This document shows, piece by piece, positions 9,225-17,389 of a DNA stretch of 64,000 nucleotides (positions are counted from its first letter, which is position 1; the number at the start of each line of letters is the position of its first letter). The stretch is taken from positions 1 through 64,000 of the forward strand of contig CAVYUG010000002.1 in NCBI GenBank assembly GCA_963771655.1, written 5' to 3'. Position numbers and translations under genes: made by a program. Under the pieces are notes generated by a model. It was not told the DNA's origin. It saw only the letters and a program-made list of their open reading frames with translations, and did not search any database. The DNA is from JAWVFM01 sp963771655 (GTDB lineage: Bacteria; Actinomycetota; Thermoleophilia; Solirubrobacterales; 70-9).

Positions 9225-9260
9225 ACGGGCCGGGCGGCGCCTGCGCGCCACCCGGCCCGT
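9225..9260. terminator. Intrinsic terminator between convergent genes
   Basis: A 16-nt inverted repeat with one mismatch (9225-9240 against 9245-9260) closes a CTGC loop between two convergent genes. AAAA at 9222-9225 gives a short U tract for minus-strand transcripts, so it mainly serves the secreted-protein gene at 9282-9632. Confidence 0.75.
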
Positions 9261-9281
9261 CCGCTTGGATGTCGGTCGGAG

Positions 9282-9632
9282 CTAGGCCCGGATCGTCTTC
9301 GAGACGAGGGGCAGGCAGCCGCCCTTGGCGTTGACCGTGGCGTAGAAGCGGCCGCGGACCTGGCCGGAGTTGCCGGTGTTCCAGCTTCCGTCGGTCTCGG
9401 TCGTATCGGAGTAGAGCTCCTTGCCGGAGGCCTTGTGAACGGTGACGGTGCGGTTGGCCCGGCAGCTTTGCTTGCTCGACTTGATCTTGCCCTCGAAGCC
9501 GTCGCCCGTGTAGTGGATCGTCAGCTTGTCGTGGGAGGGGCTCGCCGAGGCGAGGCTCGTGGTGGCCGCGCCGGCGACGGCGAGCGCCGCGACGAGGGCG
9601 GTCAGGGCTCGGCGGGTCTTGGTGATGTTCAT
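9282..9632 (-). CDS. Secreted protein of unknown function
   Basis: The 116-residue product has a Sec signal peptide (residues 1-32, Ala-rich core ending ASASPS). The mature part of about 85 residues is beta-rich, with HYTGDGFEGKIKSS, a Cys in KQSCRANRTV and a second in KGGCLPL, probably one disulfide. ETDGSWNT near residue 87 resembles a sequence common in small secreted actinobacterial proteins. ATG 9632 is preceded by AAGGAG eight bases upstream. The function is not known to me. Confidence 0.75.
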   Translation of the reverse strand: MNITKTRRALTALVAALAVAGAATTSLASASPSHDKLTIHYTGDGFEGKIKSSKQSCRANRTVTVHKASGKELYSDTTETDGSWNTGNSGQVRGRFYATVNAKGGCLPLVSKTIRA

Positions 9633-9814
9633 TTGTTGTTCTCCTTGGTAGGTGGTTTCGAACTGCACCCGCAGCATCGCCCGCGAAGCGCGCTCCTACC
9701 AGGGGCCCTAGGTGTGGACCTCGCCACACCTGAAGCAACGGCGACTGTGGCGATATGTGCCTATGAAGCTTCCCCTGAAGCGGGCCCGTCGGTGCGGTGA
9801 TAGCTTCGCCCTCA

Positions 9815-10276
9815 ATGGAGCCGGAGGAGATGCAGAGGCTCTTCGAGCGCCATCGCGACGCCGAGGCGGCTCGCGACTACGACGGGATACTCGCCACTTT
9901 CGTGGCGGAGCCGTTCTTGGAAACCGTTCCCCTTGGGCTTCGGAGCGAGGGGCGAACGGCGGTCAGGGCCGCCTACGAGCAGAGCTATTTCGCGGCGTTC
10001 CCGGACCTCGAGCCAGAGGACGATGGGTACGCATTCAGCGACGATGTCATGGTCACGTGGGGGACACTGCGCGGCACCAGCCGAGGCGAGTGGCTTGGCG
10101 TTCCGCCTTCAGGCGGCTCTTTTGCCGTTCGCTTCGCGAACATCACGCCGTTCCGGGACGGGCTGATGGCTGGCGAGACGATCTACTTCGACCTTGCGAC
10201 GCTCTGTGATCAGGCCAGCCTCCCGCTCGATGAGATTCGGGCGCGCGCCGGCGAGCGAGCGACGCAAGCCGGCTGA
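9815..10276 (+). CDS. SnoaL/NTF2-like protein
   Basis: The 153-residue product starts MEPEEMQRLFERHRDAEAARDYDGILATF and ends with ITPFRDGLMAGETIYFD, the pattern of the NTF2-like alpha+beta cone fold (SnoaL_2/polyketide cyclase group). Such proteins bind small hydrophobic ligands or act as isomerases or cyclases. A TAGCTT hexamer at 9801-9806 lies 8 nt before ATG 9815 and there is no ribosome-binding site, so the mRNA is probably leaderless. That favours this ATG over the GTG at 9797. Confidence 0.8.
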   Translation: MEPEEMQRLFERHRDAEAARDYDGILATFVAEPFLETVPLGLRSEGRTAVRAAYEQSYFAAFPDLEPEDDGYAFSDDVMVTWGTLRGTSRGEWLGVPPSGGSFAVRFANITPFRDGLMAGETIYFDLATLCDQASLPLDEIRARAGERATQAG

Positions 10277-10328
10277 TCGACCCTGAATCTCAGGCATCGA
10301 AAGCCAGCCCGCTAGGGCCGCTGGTGAC

Positions 10329-10349
10329 TGAGAACGAGTCTCATTCTCA
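10329..10349. promoter_or_regulatory. Zur-type operator
   Basis: A 21-bp palindrome with arms TGAGAA and TTCTCA and inner GAG/CTC matches the Fur-superfamily Zur box (TGAAAATGATTTTCA-like). It sits directly ahead of the -10 hexamer TAGTCT (10353-10358) of the zinc-uptake operon. The operon's last gene encodes a Fur/Zur-type repressor, so zinc-responsive autoregulation is expected. Confidence 0.8.
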
Positions 10350-10352
10350 TGG

Positions 10353-10358
10353 TAGTCT
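10353..10358 (+). promoter_or_regulatory. -10 element of the zinc operon, leaderless start
   Basis: TAGTCT fits TANNNT and ends 8 nt before the GTG start at 10367. No Shine-Dalgarno sequence is present, so transcription probably starts at or next to the GTG. Confidence 0.55.
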
Positions 10359-10366
10359 GACCGGCT

Positions 10367-11299
10367 GTGAGCGGGTCGCGTACAGCACCACGCAGTCAGG
10401 CCGGCACGGTGTTGGCCATTGTCGCGATGCTGGCCTCATGCTTCGTTGCCGGCTGCGGGGAGGGCGCTGGGAACAGCTCAGGCAAGCCGCAGGTCGTCGC
10501 GGCGGAAAACTTCTGGGGCAGCATCGCCGAGCAGCTCGGGGGCGACCGGGTTCAGGTGACGAGCATCATCACCAACCCAGCGAGCGACCCGCACGACTAC
10601 GAGCCCACGAGCTCCGACGCCCGTGTGATGGCGGGCGCTCGCATTGCGATCGTCAACGGCGTTGGTTATGACAGCTGGGCCTCAAAGCTCCTCGCCGCCA
10701 ACCCGGTTTCGGACCGGCTGACGCTCGATGTCGGGTCGCTGCTCGGTCTCGAGACCGGCGACAACCCCCATCAGTGGTACTCGCCTCGCTCGGTTCAGCG
10801 TGTAATCAGCCAGGTCACCGCCGACTATCAGAAGGCGGACCCCGGGCATTCGGCTTACTACGCGCAGCGGCGGCGTGCCTTCGAATCGAAATCGCTTGCC
10901 GACTACACGCGACTGATTGCCGAGATCAAAAAGCGCTACGCCGCGACTCCGGTCGGGGCCTCGGAGAGCATCCTCGCGCCGCTCGCTCCTGCCCTCGGCC
11001 TGAGGCTGCTGACGCCGACCGGCTTCCTCGACGCCATCTCTGAGGGAGCGGAGCCCACGGCCGCCGAAAAGTCGACGACGGACCAGCAGATCACCGACCA
11101 CAGAATCAAGGTCTGGGTCTACAACAGCCAGAACGCGACCCCGGACGTACAGCGTCTCAACGACGAGGCAAGGACAGCGGGAATTCCCGTCGCCACAGTC
11201 ACCGAGACCCTGACGCCGGCAGGAGCCACCTTTGAGGCCTGGCAGGTGCGCGAGCTCGAGGGTCTGCGGAACGCACTTGCGAAGGCCGTGGGTCGATGA
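10367..11299 (+). CDS. znuA: Zinc ABC transporter substrate-binding lipoprotein
   Basis: The 310-residue lipoprotein has a signal peptide with lipobox VAGC (Cys near residue 29). It belongs to the cluster 9 metal-binding family: NFWGSIAEQLGGDRVQVTSI near residue 47, first metal His in DPHDYEP near 75, second in NPHQWYSP near 130, and a C-terminal WVYNSQNATPD. The loop between the first two sites lacks the His-rich stretch of classic ZnuA. It captures Zn2+ outside the cell for the permease. It is the first gene of a five-gene operon controlled by the Zur box; its stop overlaps the ATPase start (ATGA). Confidence 0.88.
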   Translation: MSGSRTAPRSQAGTVLAIVAMLASCFVAGCGEGAGNSSGKPQVVAAENFWGSIAEQLGGDRVQVTSIITNPASDPHDYEPTSSDARVMAGARIAIVNGVGYDSWASKLLAANPVSDRLTLDVGSLLGLETGDNPHQWYSPRSVQRVISQVTADYQKADPGHSAYYAQRRRAFESKSLADYTRLIAEIKKRYAATPVGASESILAPLAPALGLRLLTPTGFLDAISEGAEPTAAEKSTTDQQITDHRIKVWVYNSQNATPDVQRLNDEARTAGIPVATVTETLTPAGATFEAWQVRELEGLRNALAKAVGR

Positions 11300-12177
11300 G
11301 CGCCCGCTCTGCCACGACATCCCCTGGGCGAGAGGCAACCGGCGTCGGGTCTTCCCGCGCTGAAGCCGCGATGAGGCTCACTGGCGCGGAGGCAAGACGC
11401 GCTGGGAAAGTGGTATGGCGCAACGTCGACATTGAGATCGATCAGGGTGACTTCGTGGCGGTCCTGGGGCCGAACGGCGCGGGCAAGTCAACCCTCCTCG
11501 AGGTGATTCTCGGCCTCCTGCCGCTCAGCGCCGGTTCAGCCACCGTCCTTGAACGGCCCCCGGGTCGAGCCAACGCCCTGATCGGCTATCTGCCACAGCG
11601 CCGAACCTTCGACTCCTCGACGCGGATCCGCGGGCGCGACATCGTGCGGCTGGGCTTTGACGGGACGCGATGGGGCGTGCCGCTCCCAGCTTGGCTCAGC
11701 CGATCCGCGGCGGCTGCGAGGGAGCGGGTCGATCAGGTCTTGGAGCTGGTTGGAGCGGGGGCTTATGCGGACCGGCCAATCGGCGAACTTTCCGGCGGCG
11801 AGCAGCAGCGGCTACTGATCGCCCAGGCGCTGGTCAGAGAGCCGCGGATGCTTCTGCTCGACGAGCCGCTCGACAGCCTCGACCTCACGAACCAGAGCTC
11901 GGTGGCCGCGCTTCTGCAGCGCATCTCGACCTCCGAGGGTGTGACCGTGGTCCTCGTCGCCCACGACGTCAACCCGATCCTCAGCTATCTCGATCGTGTC
12001 GTTTACTTCGCACACGGTCAGGCAGTCGTCGGTCCGCCACGAAGGGTCATCACCGGGGAGACGCTGAGCCGGCTCTACTCGGTGCCGGTCGAGGTCTTGG
12101 AGACCTCGGACGGACGACTGGTCGTAGTCGGCACCCCGGAGCCACCCGCGATCCACAGCTCGCGCCATGAGCACTGA
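11296..12177 (+). CDS. znuC: Zinc ABC transporter ATP-binding protein
   Basis: The 293-residue ATPase has Walker A GPNGAGKST near residue 60, Q-loop YLPQRR near 98, ABC signature LSGGEQQRL near 165, Walker B MLLLDEP near 188 and the switch His in VLVAHDVNP near 220. It energises the metal permeases encoded downstream. ATG 11296 overlaps the binding-protein stop and its end overlaps the first permease by 11 nt, a tight operon. An N-terminal extension of about 28 residues precedes the usual start MRLTGAE, which could be an alternative start. Confidence 0.9.
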   Translation: MSARSATTSPGREATGVGSSRAEAAMRLTGAEARRAGKVVWRNVDIEIDQGDFVAVLGPNGAGKSTLLEVILGLLPLSAGSATVLERPPGRANALIGYLPQRRTFDSSTRIRGRDIVRLGFDGTRWGVPLPAWLSRSAAAARERVDQVLELVGAGAYADRPIGELSGGEQQRLLIAQALVREPRMLLLDEPLDSLDLTNQSSVAALLQRISTSEGVTVVLVAHDVNPILSYLDRVVYFAHGQAVVGPPRRVITGETLSRLYSVPVEVLETSDGRLVVVGTPEPPAIHSSRHEH

Positions 12178-13051
12178 GATCGCCGCGCTGTCGTGGAACC
12201 CGGTCTCGGACTGGAACCAGCTGACGACCTACCCGTTCATGGTCCAAGCGCTCGAGGCGGGCACGATCGTCGCGGTCATGGCGGCGGCGATCGGCTGGTT
12301 CATGGTCCTGCGGCGGCAGACCTTCGCCGGCCACACCCTCGCCGTGATCGCCTTCCCCGGCGCAGCGGCTGCCAGCCTCGCCGGACTGCCCATCGCCGTC
12401 GGCTATTACGGCGTCTGCGGTTTCGGCGCGCTCATGCTTTCGGTGGCGTCGCGGCGGTCGGTCCGAGGGCAGAGCAGCGAGTCGGCGTCGATCGGGACGC
12501 TTCAATCCGCGGCACTCGGACTCGGGTTCCTGTTCGTGGCCCTCTACCACGGCCAGCTGAGCGACCTCCAAGCGCTTCTGTTCGGGACCTTTCTCGGGAT
12601 CACCGCCGGACAGGTCCTGACCCTGCTCGGGCTCGCGATCGCCGTATTGAGTCTTCTCGCGGTGGCAGCCAGGCCGCTGCTCTTTGCCTCGGTCGACCGA
12701 GCCGTGGCGCGGGCGGCCGGATTGCCGACGGCTGCCCTCGAGGTCGGATTCCTCCTCGTGCTCGGCCTCGCCGTTGCCGCAGCGGCACAGATCACGGGCG
12801 CGCTGCTCGTCTTTGCGCTTCTCGTAACCCCGGCCGCCACCGCTCAGCAGCTCACCTCGCGGCCGGCGCTGGGACTAGGCCTCTCGGTCCTGATCTCACT
12901 GGTCGTCACGTGGCTCGGGCTCGGCATTGCCTACTTCTCTCCCTATCCCGTGGGCTTTTGGATCACCTCGCTGTCGTTCGGCCTCTACGTCGTGGTTCGT
13001 GTCGCGCGCGCCGGCCGAATCATGTGGCGAGTGCGCCTCGGGCCTGGGTGA
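12167..13051 (+). CDS. znuB: Metal ABC transporter permease 1 (ZnuB family)
   Basis: The 294-residue integral membrane protein of the ABC-3 family has about eight hydrophobic segments, including VALRRQTFAGHTLA-type coupling sequence (FMVLRRQTFAGHTLAVIAFP near residue 45) and a TPAATAQQLTSRP motif near residue 222 that contacts the ATPase. It forms the membrane channel for zinc. It differs clearly from the second permease downstream, so the channel may be a heterodimer. Confidence 0.88.
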   Translation: MSTEIAALSWNPVSDWNQLTTYPFMVQALEAGTIVAVMAAAIGWFMVLRRQTFAGHTLAVIAFPGAAAASLAGLPIAVGYYGVCGFGALMLSVASRRSVRGQSSESASIGTLQSAALGLGFLFVALYHGQLSDLQALLFGTFLGITAGQVLTLLGLAIAVLSLLAVAARPLLFASVDRAVARAAGLPTAALEVGFLLVLGLAVAAAAQITGALLVFALLVTPAATAQQLTSRPALGLGLSVLISLVVTWLGLGIAYFSPYPVGFWITSLSFGLYVVVRVARAGRIMWRVRLGPG

Positions 13052-13920
13052 TGTTCGCCCACGAGTTCATGCGGAACGCGTTCCTCGCAGGCTCGGCGAT
13101 CGCCCTCGCGTGTGGGCTCGTCGGTTACTTCGTCGTCCTTCGTGTCCAGGTCTTCGCCGGTGATGCCTTCAGCCATGTCGCCTTTACCGGCGCCCTCGCT
13201 GCCGCCGCCGCCGGCATCGACATCCGTCTCGGTCTATTTGCGGCAACCGTCTTGGTGGCCATTGCGATGGGGCTCTTGGGCGAGCGGGCACGTGCCGACG
13301 ATGTCGTGATCGGCTCGGTGTTCGCCTGGGTGCTGGGCCTAGGGGCGCTCTTCCTGTCGATCTTCACAGCCGGACCGAGCGGTACCGACGGCACCGTCGG
13401 CGTCCGGGTTCTCTTCGGATCGATCTTCGGCCTCAGCGCTTCCGACGCTCGCCTGGCGACTGTGATCGCGGCCTTGGCGGCACTGGGCTTGCTGGCGCTG
13501 GCGAGACCGCTGCTCTTCTCGTCACTTGACCCAGGCGTCGCCCGGGCTCGAGGCGTCAGAGTCAATGCTCTCGGTATCGCGTTCCTGGTTCTCCTCGCCA
13601 TCGTCGCGGCTGAGGCGACGCAGGCCGTCGGCGCATTGCTCCTTCTCGGACTCCTCGCCGCGCCGGCGGGTGCGGCGCGCCTCCTGACGACTCGGCCGTG
13701 GCGCGGACTCGCCCTCTCCGCGGCCGTTGCGGTGGGGGCGATGTGGGCCGGACTTGCCCTCAGCTACCGCGTCTCGACCCTCCCGCCGAGCACAGCCATC
13801 ATCGGCTTCGCAGCGCTCGCCTACCTCACCGCCGCGCTATGCGTCACCGCCCGCTCGAGATTCGGGAGGCACAGCACGGATCGATCCGCCGAATTTGCTG
13901 CGATGGCTGCCGATGGCTGA
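13051..13920 (+). CDS. Metal ABC transporter permease 2 (ZnuB family)
   Basis: The 289-residue ABC-3 family membrane protein has FVVLRVQVFAGDAFSHVAFTGALAAA near residue 25, GSIFGLSASD near 130 and APAGAARLLTTRP near 208. Its ATG at 13051 shares a base with the previous stop (TGATG); GTG 13048 is an alternative. Two permease genes behind one ATPase suggest a heterodimeric channel, or two alternative channels, for the zinc importer. Its end overlaps zur. Confidence 0.88.
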   Translation: MFAHEFMRNAFLAGSAIALACGLVGYFVVLRVQVFAGDAFSHVAFTGALAAAAAGIDIRLGLFAATVLVAIAMGLLGERARADDVVIGSVFAWVLGLGALFLSIFTAGPSGTDGTVGVRVLFGSIFGLSASDARLATVIAALAALGLLALARPLLFSSLDPGVARARGVRVNALGIAFLVLLAIVAAEATQAVGALLLLGLLAAPAGAARLLTTRPWRGLALSAAVAVGAMWAGLALSYRVSTLPPSTAIIGFAALAYLTAALCVTARSRFGRHSTDRSAEFAAMAADG

Positions 13921-14380
13921 GCGCTCGAGCACGTCGCGGGCGAGGCGCCGTCGAGACGACTGGGCCGACCATGCCATGACCGGTCTTGCCGAGGCCGGCT
14001 ACCACCGGGGCGCCGCCCGCAAGGCGGTCATCGGATGCCTGGCGGAGCAGAGCTGTGCCGTGAGCGCTCAGGAGATCGAGGACGATCTGCGCCGGCGCGG
14101 TGCCGGGGTTGGCCGCGCGAGCATCTACCGGACCCTCGAGCAGCTCGAGGAGCTCGGGCTTGTGCAACGCCTCGACCTGGGTGGCGGGACCGCCAGCTTC
14201 GAGCGGGCTGAGGCCGGCGGACATCACCACCACCACCTCCTATGTGCCGAGTGCGGTCGGGTGGTGCCCTTCGAGGACAGTGGCCTCGAGCGGGCAATCG
14301 CGAGCCTCAGCCGCCGAAGCGATTTCGAGGTCGCAGCCCACGACGTCACCCTGCGCGGGCGCTGCGAGCGCTGCTCCTAG
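13913..14380 (+). CDS. zur: Fur-family zinc repressor Zur
   Basis: The 155-residue regulator has a winged-helix domain (RKAVIGCLAEQSCAVSAQEIEDDL...GRASIYRTLEQLEELGLV, residues 40-85) with the family YRTL recognition helix. A dimerisation domain follows with the metal-sensing HHHHH run (near residue 103), CAEC near 110 and CERCS at the C-terminus, the four Cys of the structural zinc site. It is the last gene of the zinc operon and overlaps the permease stop. The Zur-box palindrome ahead of the operon implies that it represses its own operon when zinc is replete. Confidence 0.88.
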   Translation: MAERSSTSRARRRRDDWADHAMTGLAEAGYHRGAARKAVIGCLAEQSCAVSAQEIEDDLRRRGAGVGRASIYRTLEQLEELGLVQRLDLGGGTASFERAEAGGHHHHHLLCAECGRVVPFEDSGLERAIASLSRRSDFEVAAHDVTLRGRCERCS

Positions 14381-14388
14381 GTCCGGTG

Positions 14389-14616
14389 CTAGCTCGCGAG
14401 CCGATAGAAGGCGACGTTGGGCCCGTAGTCGGCGACGAGCTTCGCCTCGCTCGATTCTCCGGCTACTGCGGCCCGATAGAGGCCGTTGGCCTCAACGGAG
14501 TTCCTCGGGAGGCACGGAACGGGTCGGTAGCGCCCGCGTCCAAAAGCGACGAAGTAGTGGCGCCCCTCGCCGTCCTGACTAACCGGCCTCGTCGCGCTCT
14601 GCCCGGCGCCACGCAT
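14389..14616 (-). CDS. Hypothetical small protein
   Basis: A 75-codon frame with protein-like composition (GRHYFVAFGRGRYRPVPCLP near residue 18, then ANGLYRAAVAGESSEAKLVADYG and PNVAFYRLAS at the C-terminus). It is convergent with zur and only 8 bp from its stop. No family is recognised. The C-terminus could be a fragment of a larger protein, since the first 15 codons look non-coding. Confidence 0.35.
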   Translation of the reverse strand: MRGAGQSATRPVSQDGEGRHYFVAFGRGRYRPVPCLPRNSVEANGLYRAAVAGESSEAKLVADYGPNVAFYRLAS

Positions 14617-14757
14617 TCAGCCGGCATGGAGTCCCCGTTGGCTTAACGAATGGAGTCGGCGCCCAGAGCCTCGCCGCCGAACGAATGGCCGTGTGCAGGA
14701 ATTGATCAGTCCAGCGTGGGAGCCACGGCTGAGCCATGCGGCGGTACGATCGCCTAG

Positions 14758-16986
14758 GTGGCCGGATCCCCATTAGCAGCGGAACGGATGCCCTGCCCGA
14801 GTTGCGGAGCCGAGAACGACGCCGGACAGAGCTTCTGCGGCTCTTGCGGAAACAAGCTCGTATTGAGCTGCAAGGCATGTGGGACGAGCAGCCCCTTCGG
14901 CTTCAGGTATTGCGGCAGCTGCGGGGCCGAGCTTCAACTCGAGGCCAAGGGGCAGCCGGCGGGTGAGGAGCGCCGGATCGTGTCGGTGATCTTCGTCGAC
15001 TTGGTCGGGTTCACCTCGCGTTCCGAGACGCTCGATCCGGAGGACGTCCGAGACATGCTGACGCCGTACTACGCGGCCCTCCGCGCGCAGATCGAGTCAT
15101 TCGGCGGGACGGTGGAGAAGTTCATCGGCGATGCGGTGATGGGCGTGTTCGGGGCCCCGGTGGCCCACGGTGACGATCCGGAACGCGCCGTTCGCGCGGC
15201 GCTTCAGATCCTGGATGAGGTGGAGGCGATGAATGCTGCCGATTCCGGGCCGGATCTCGCCGTTCGGATCGGCGTCAATACCGGCGAGGCGATCGTCGCT
15301 CTCGAGACGAGGGAAGGCGAGGGCATGATTGCCGGCGACATGGTCAACACGGCGGCCAGGCTTCAAACCGCCGCGCCGACCAACTCGATCCTGGTCGGAG
15401 AGGAAACCCATCGCTGCACCTGCTCGACGATCGATTTCGAGCCGGTCGAGCCACTGGCATTGAAGGGGAAGGGGGCTCCGGTTGCTGCCTGGCGCGTCGT
15501 GGGCGCGCCCCTGCCACCGGGCGAGCGCGCAGCGCCCGATGTCCCAATGGTCGGTCGCGAGCATGAACTTGCCACCCTCGCCGGGGTCTGGGACCGGGTC
15601 GTCGCTGACCGCCAGCCGCATCTCGTCACCGTCGTCGGGCTGCCGGGGGTTGGCAAGAGCAGGCTGGCGGCGGAGTTCGTGGCGCGGGTTCGTCAGCGCG
15701 GCGCCCGAGTTGTGCTTGGCCGCTCGCTGCCATACGGCGAGAGCGGCGCCTACGGCGCCTTTGCGCAACAGGTCAAAACGATGGTGGAAGTGTTCGACAG
15801 CGACCCCACCGACATGGCCGCGGAGAAGCTGGGGCGGCGGGTCGAGGACCTCTTGCGCGGCGAAGACGCCGACGAGGTCACGGCTCACCTGGCGATGATG
15901 CTGGGGCTTCCCACGAACGAGGGGAGCACCGGTGAGGCAGTCAGTGATCGTCACGTCCTGTTCTTCTCGGCACGGAGGTTCGTCGAGGCGCTGGGCAACG
16001 CCCAGCCCACGGTGCTCGTCTTCCAAGATCTCCATTGGGCCGATTCGAGCCTGCTCGACCTGATCGAGCAGCTCAGCGCACGGGTTGAGAACACTCCGCT
16101 CATGTTCTTGGCCCTGACCCGTCCTGAGCTGCAGGCTGAGCGCCCGGGATGGGGGGCCAACGTCCGCGCGTCGGTCGCCTTGCCGCTCGACCCGCTGGAC
16201 GCCGAGCGCTCGAGCGAGCTCGCAACGAAGCTGCTCGTTCGCGCGTCGACCGAGAATGCCGATCAGGTGGTGGATGAGATCTGCGAGGTCGGAGAGGGAA
16301 ATCCCCTCTTCATCGAGGAGCTCGTGGCGAGCGTCGCCGAGCGGTCCTCGTCAGCGGGTGGCGAGCTGCCGTCGAGTGTCCGCGGAATCATCGCCGCCCG
16401 TCTCGACGCGATCCCCGCGCCCGAACGATCGTTGCTGCTGGACGCCTCGGTGGTCGGCCGGATCTTCTGGAACGGAGTCCTGGCGCAGCTCACACCGCAC
16501 GACGAAATGCTGCTGGAGCTGCTGGATTCACTCGAGGGTCGTGACCTGGTGCGACGAGAGCCTGTATCGCGCTTCCAGGGACAACAGCAGTTCCGCTTCA
16601 AGCACGCGATGATCCGCGAAGTCGCTTACGCGACCCTACCGCGCGCCAAGCGGCGCCAGGCGCACGCCTCCGTGGCCGAGTTTCTGGAGGGGCTACAGGC
16701 CGAGCATGATTCACCGGCCACCGTCGGCCGCCACTGGCTGGAGGCCGGTGAGAGCAAACGGGCCGCGGACTACTTCGTCACCGCGGCGGAGCAGGCCAGT
16801 CGCGGGTGGGCCAAGGACGAGGCCGTCGGGCACTATCGGCAGGCCCTCGAGCTCGTCGGCGCGGACGATCGGGAGCGGTATCGCGCCCTGCGGCTCAAGC
16901 TCGCGGTGGCGCACCAGACGCTGTACCACCTTCCCGATGCCCAGCGGATCGTCCGGCAGCGGGGGGAAGGCCGGCCCGCTCCGTAG
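14758..16986 (+). CDS. Class III adenylate/guanylate cyclase with AAA ATPase domain, C-terminally truncated
   Basis: The N-terminus carries two zinc ribbons (CPSCGAEN...FCGSCG and CKACGTSS...YCGSCG, residues 12-60). A class III nucleotide cyclase domain spans about 75-245: metal-binding Asp in VIFVDLVGFTSRSE, GGTVEKFIGDAVMGVFG with the second Asp, and VRIGVNTGEA. An ATPase domain follows with Walker A GLPGVGKSRL near residue 300 and LVFQDLHWADSS near 425. Relatives are usually 1000-1200 residues with C-terminal TPR repeats; here the protein ends at 742 within the first TPR-like helices and the next gene starts at once on the other strand, so the 3' end appears deleted. GTG start; a cNMP effector gene follows at 17390. 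Confidence 0.88.
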   Translation: MAGSPLAAERMPCPSCGAENDAGQSFCGSCGNKLVLSCKACGTSSPFGFRYCGSCGAELQLEAKGQPAGEERRIVSVIFVDLVGFTSRSETLDPEDVRDMLTPYYAALRAQIESFGGTVEKFIGDAVMGVFGAPVAHGDDPERAVRAALQILDEVEAMNAADSGPDLAVRIGVNTGEAIVALETREGEGMIAGDMVNTAARLQTAAPTNSILVGEETHRCTCSTIDFEPVEPLALKGKGAPVAAWRVVGAPLPPGERAAPDVPMVGREHELATLAGVWDRVVADRQPHLVTVVGLPGVGKSRLAAEFVARVRQRGARVVLGRSLPYGESGAYGAFAQQVKTMVEVFDSDPTDMAAEKLGRRVEDLLRGEDADEVTAHLAMMLGLPTNEGSTGEAVSDRHVLFFSARRFVEALGNAQPTVLVFQDLHWADSSLLDLIEQLSARVENTPLMFLALTRPELQAERPGWGANVRASVALPLDPLDAERSSELATKLLVRASTENADQVVDEICEVGEGNPLFIEELVASVAERSSSAGGELPSSVRGIIAARLDAIPAPERSLLLDASVVGRIFWNGVLAQLTPHDEMLLELLDSLEGRDLVRREPVSRFQGQQQFRFKHAMIREVAYATLPRAKRRQAHASVAEFLEGLQAEHDSPATVGRHWLEAGESKRAADYFVTAAEQASRGWAKDEAVGHYRQALELVGADDRERYRALRLKLAVAHQTLYHLPDAQRIVRQRGEGRPAP

Positions 16987-17004
16987 CGCGGCGCGCGAGC
17001 GGCC

Positions 17005-17289
17005 CTACAGAGGGAAGTCCGCCGGTGTCACGTCGCCACCGATCTCGTAGATGTGCTGGATCTCGTGGTTCCCGAACGCTGCACCGTGGCGCCGTATCGT
17101 GTCCTCGTCGGGCGCCTCGTAGACGCAGAAGGACTTCAGATTCCCGTCGCTGTCGACGACGACGTGGCTGTGCTCCCAGACGATGACATCGGGAAACTGC
17201 TCCGCCGCGATCTGCTTGGACCGCCGCCCAACCTCCGGCATGACGTCCATGTCGACGTCGTAAATGCGCTCGATTACGTACCTGGGCAT
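17005..17289 (-). CDS. DUF4242 family protein
   Basis: The 94-residue product (MPRYVIERIYDVDMD...) has the ferredoxin-like DUF4242 pattern, including VIWEHSHVVVDSDGNLKSFCVYEAPDEDTIRRHG from about residue 40 and a C-terminal IGGDVTPADFPL. A streptomycete member (SCO4226) was described as nickel-binding; the His residues here would suit a metal site, but the role is not established. ATG 17289 has GGAGGAGGG 7-15 bases upstream. Confidence 0.85.
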   Translation of the reverse strand: MPRYVIERIYDVDMDVMPEVGRRSKQIAAEQFPDVIVWEHSHVVVDSDGNLKSFCVYEAPDEDTIRRHGAAFGNHEIQHIYEIGGDVTPADFPL

Positions 17290-17389
17290 GGATACCCTCC
17301 TCCGCAATGGGGTCTCGGCCCCACTCGTCGGGCCAGGCCGGATTCTCGCATGGGCTGGCCAGTAGCGCCGCGGCCGTGGCTGTGAGCTG

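Noticed and set aside
12193..13050. Upstream extension of the second zinc permease as one 575-residue protein
   Set aside because: The upstream part is an out-of-frame reading of the first permease; the real start is at 13051 at the overlapping stop.
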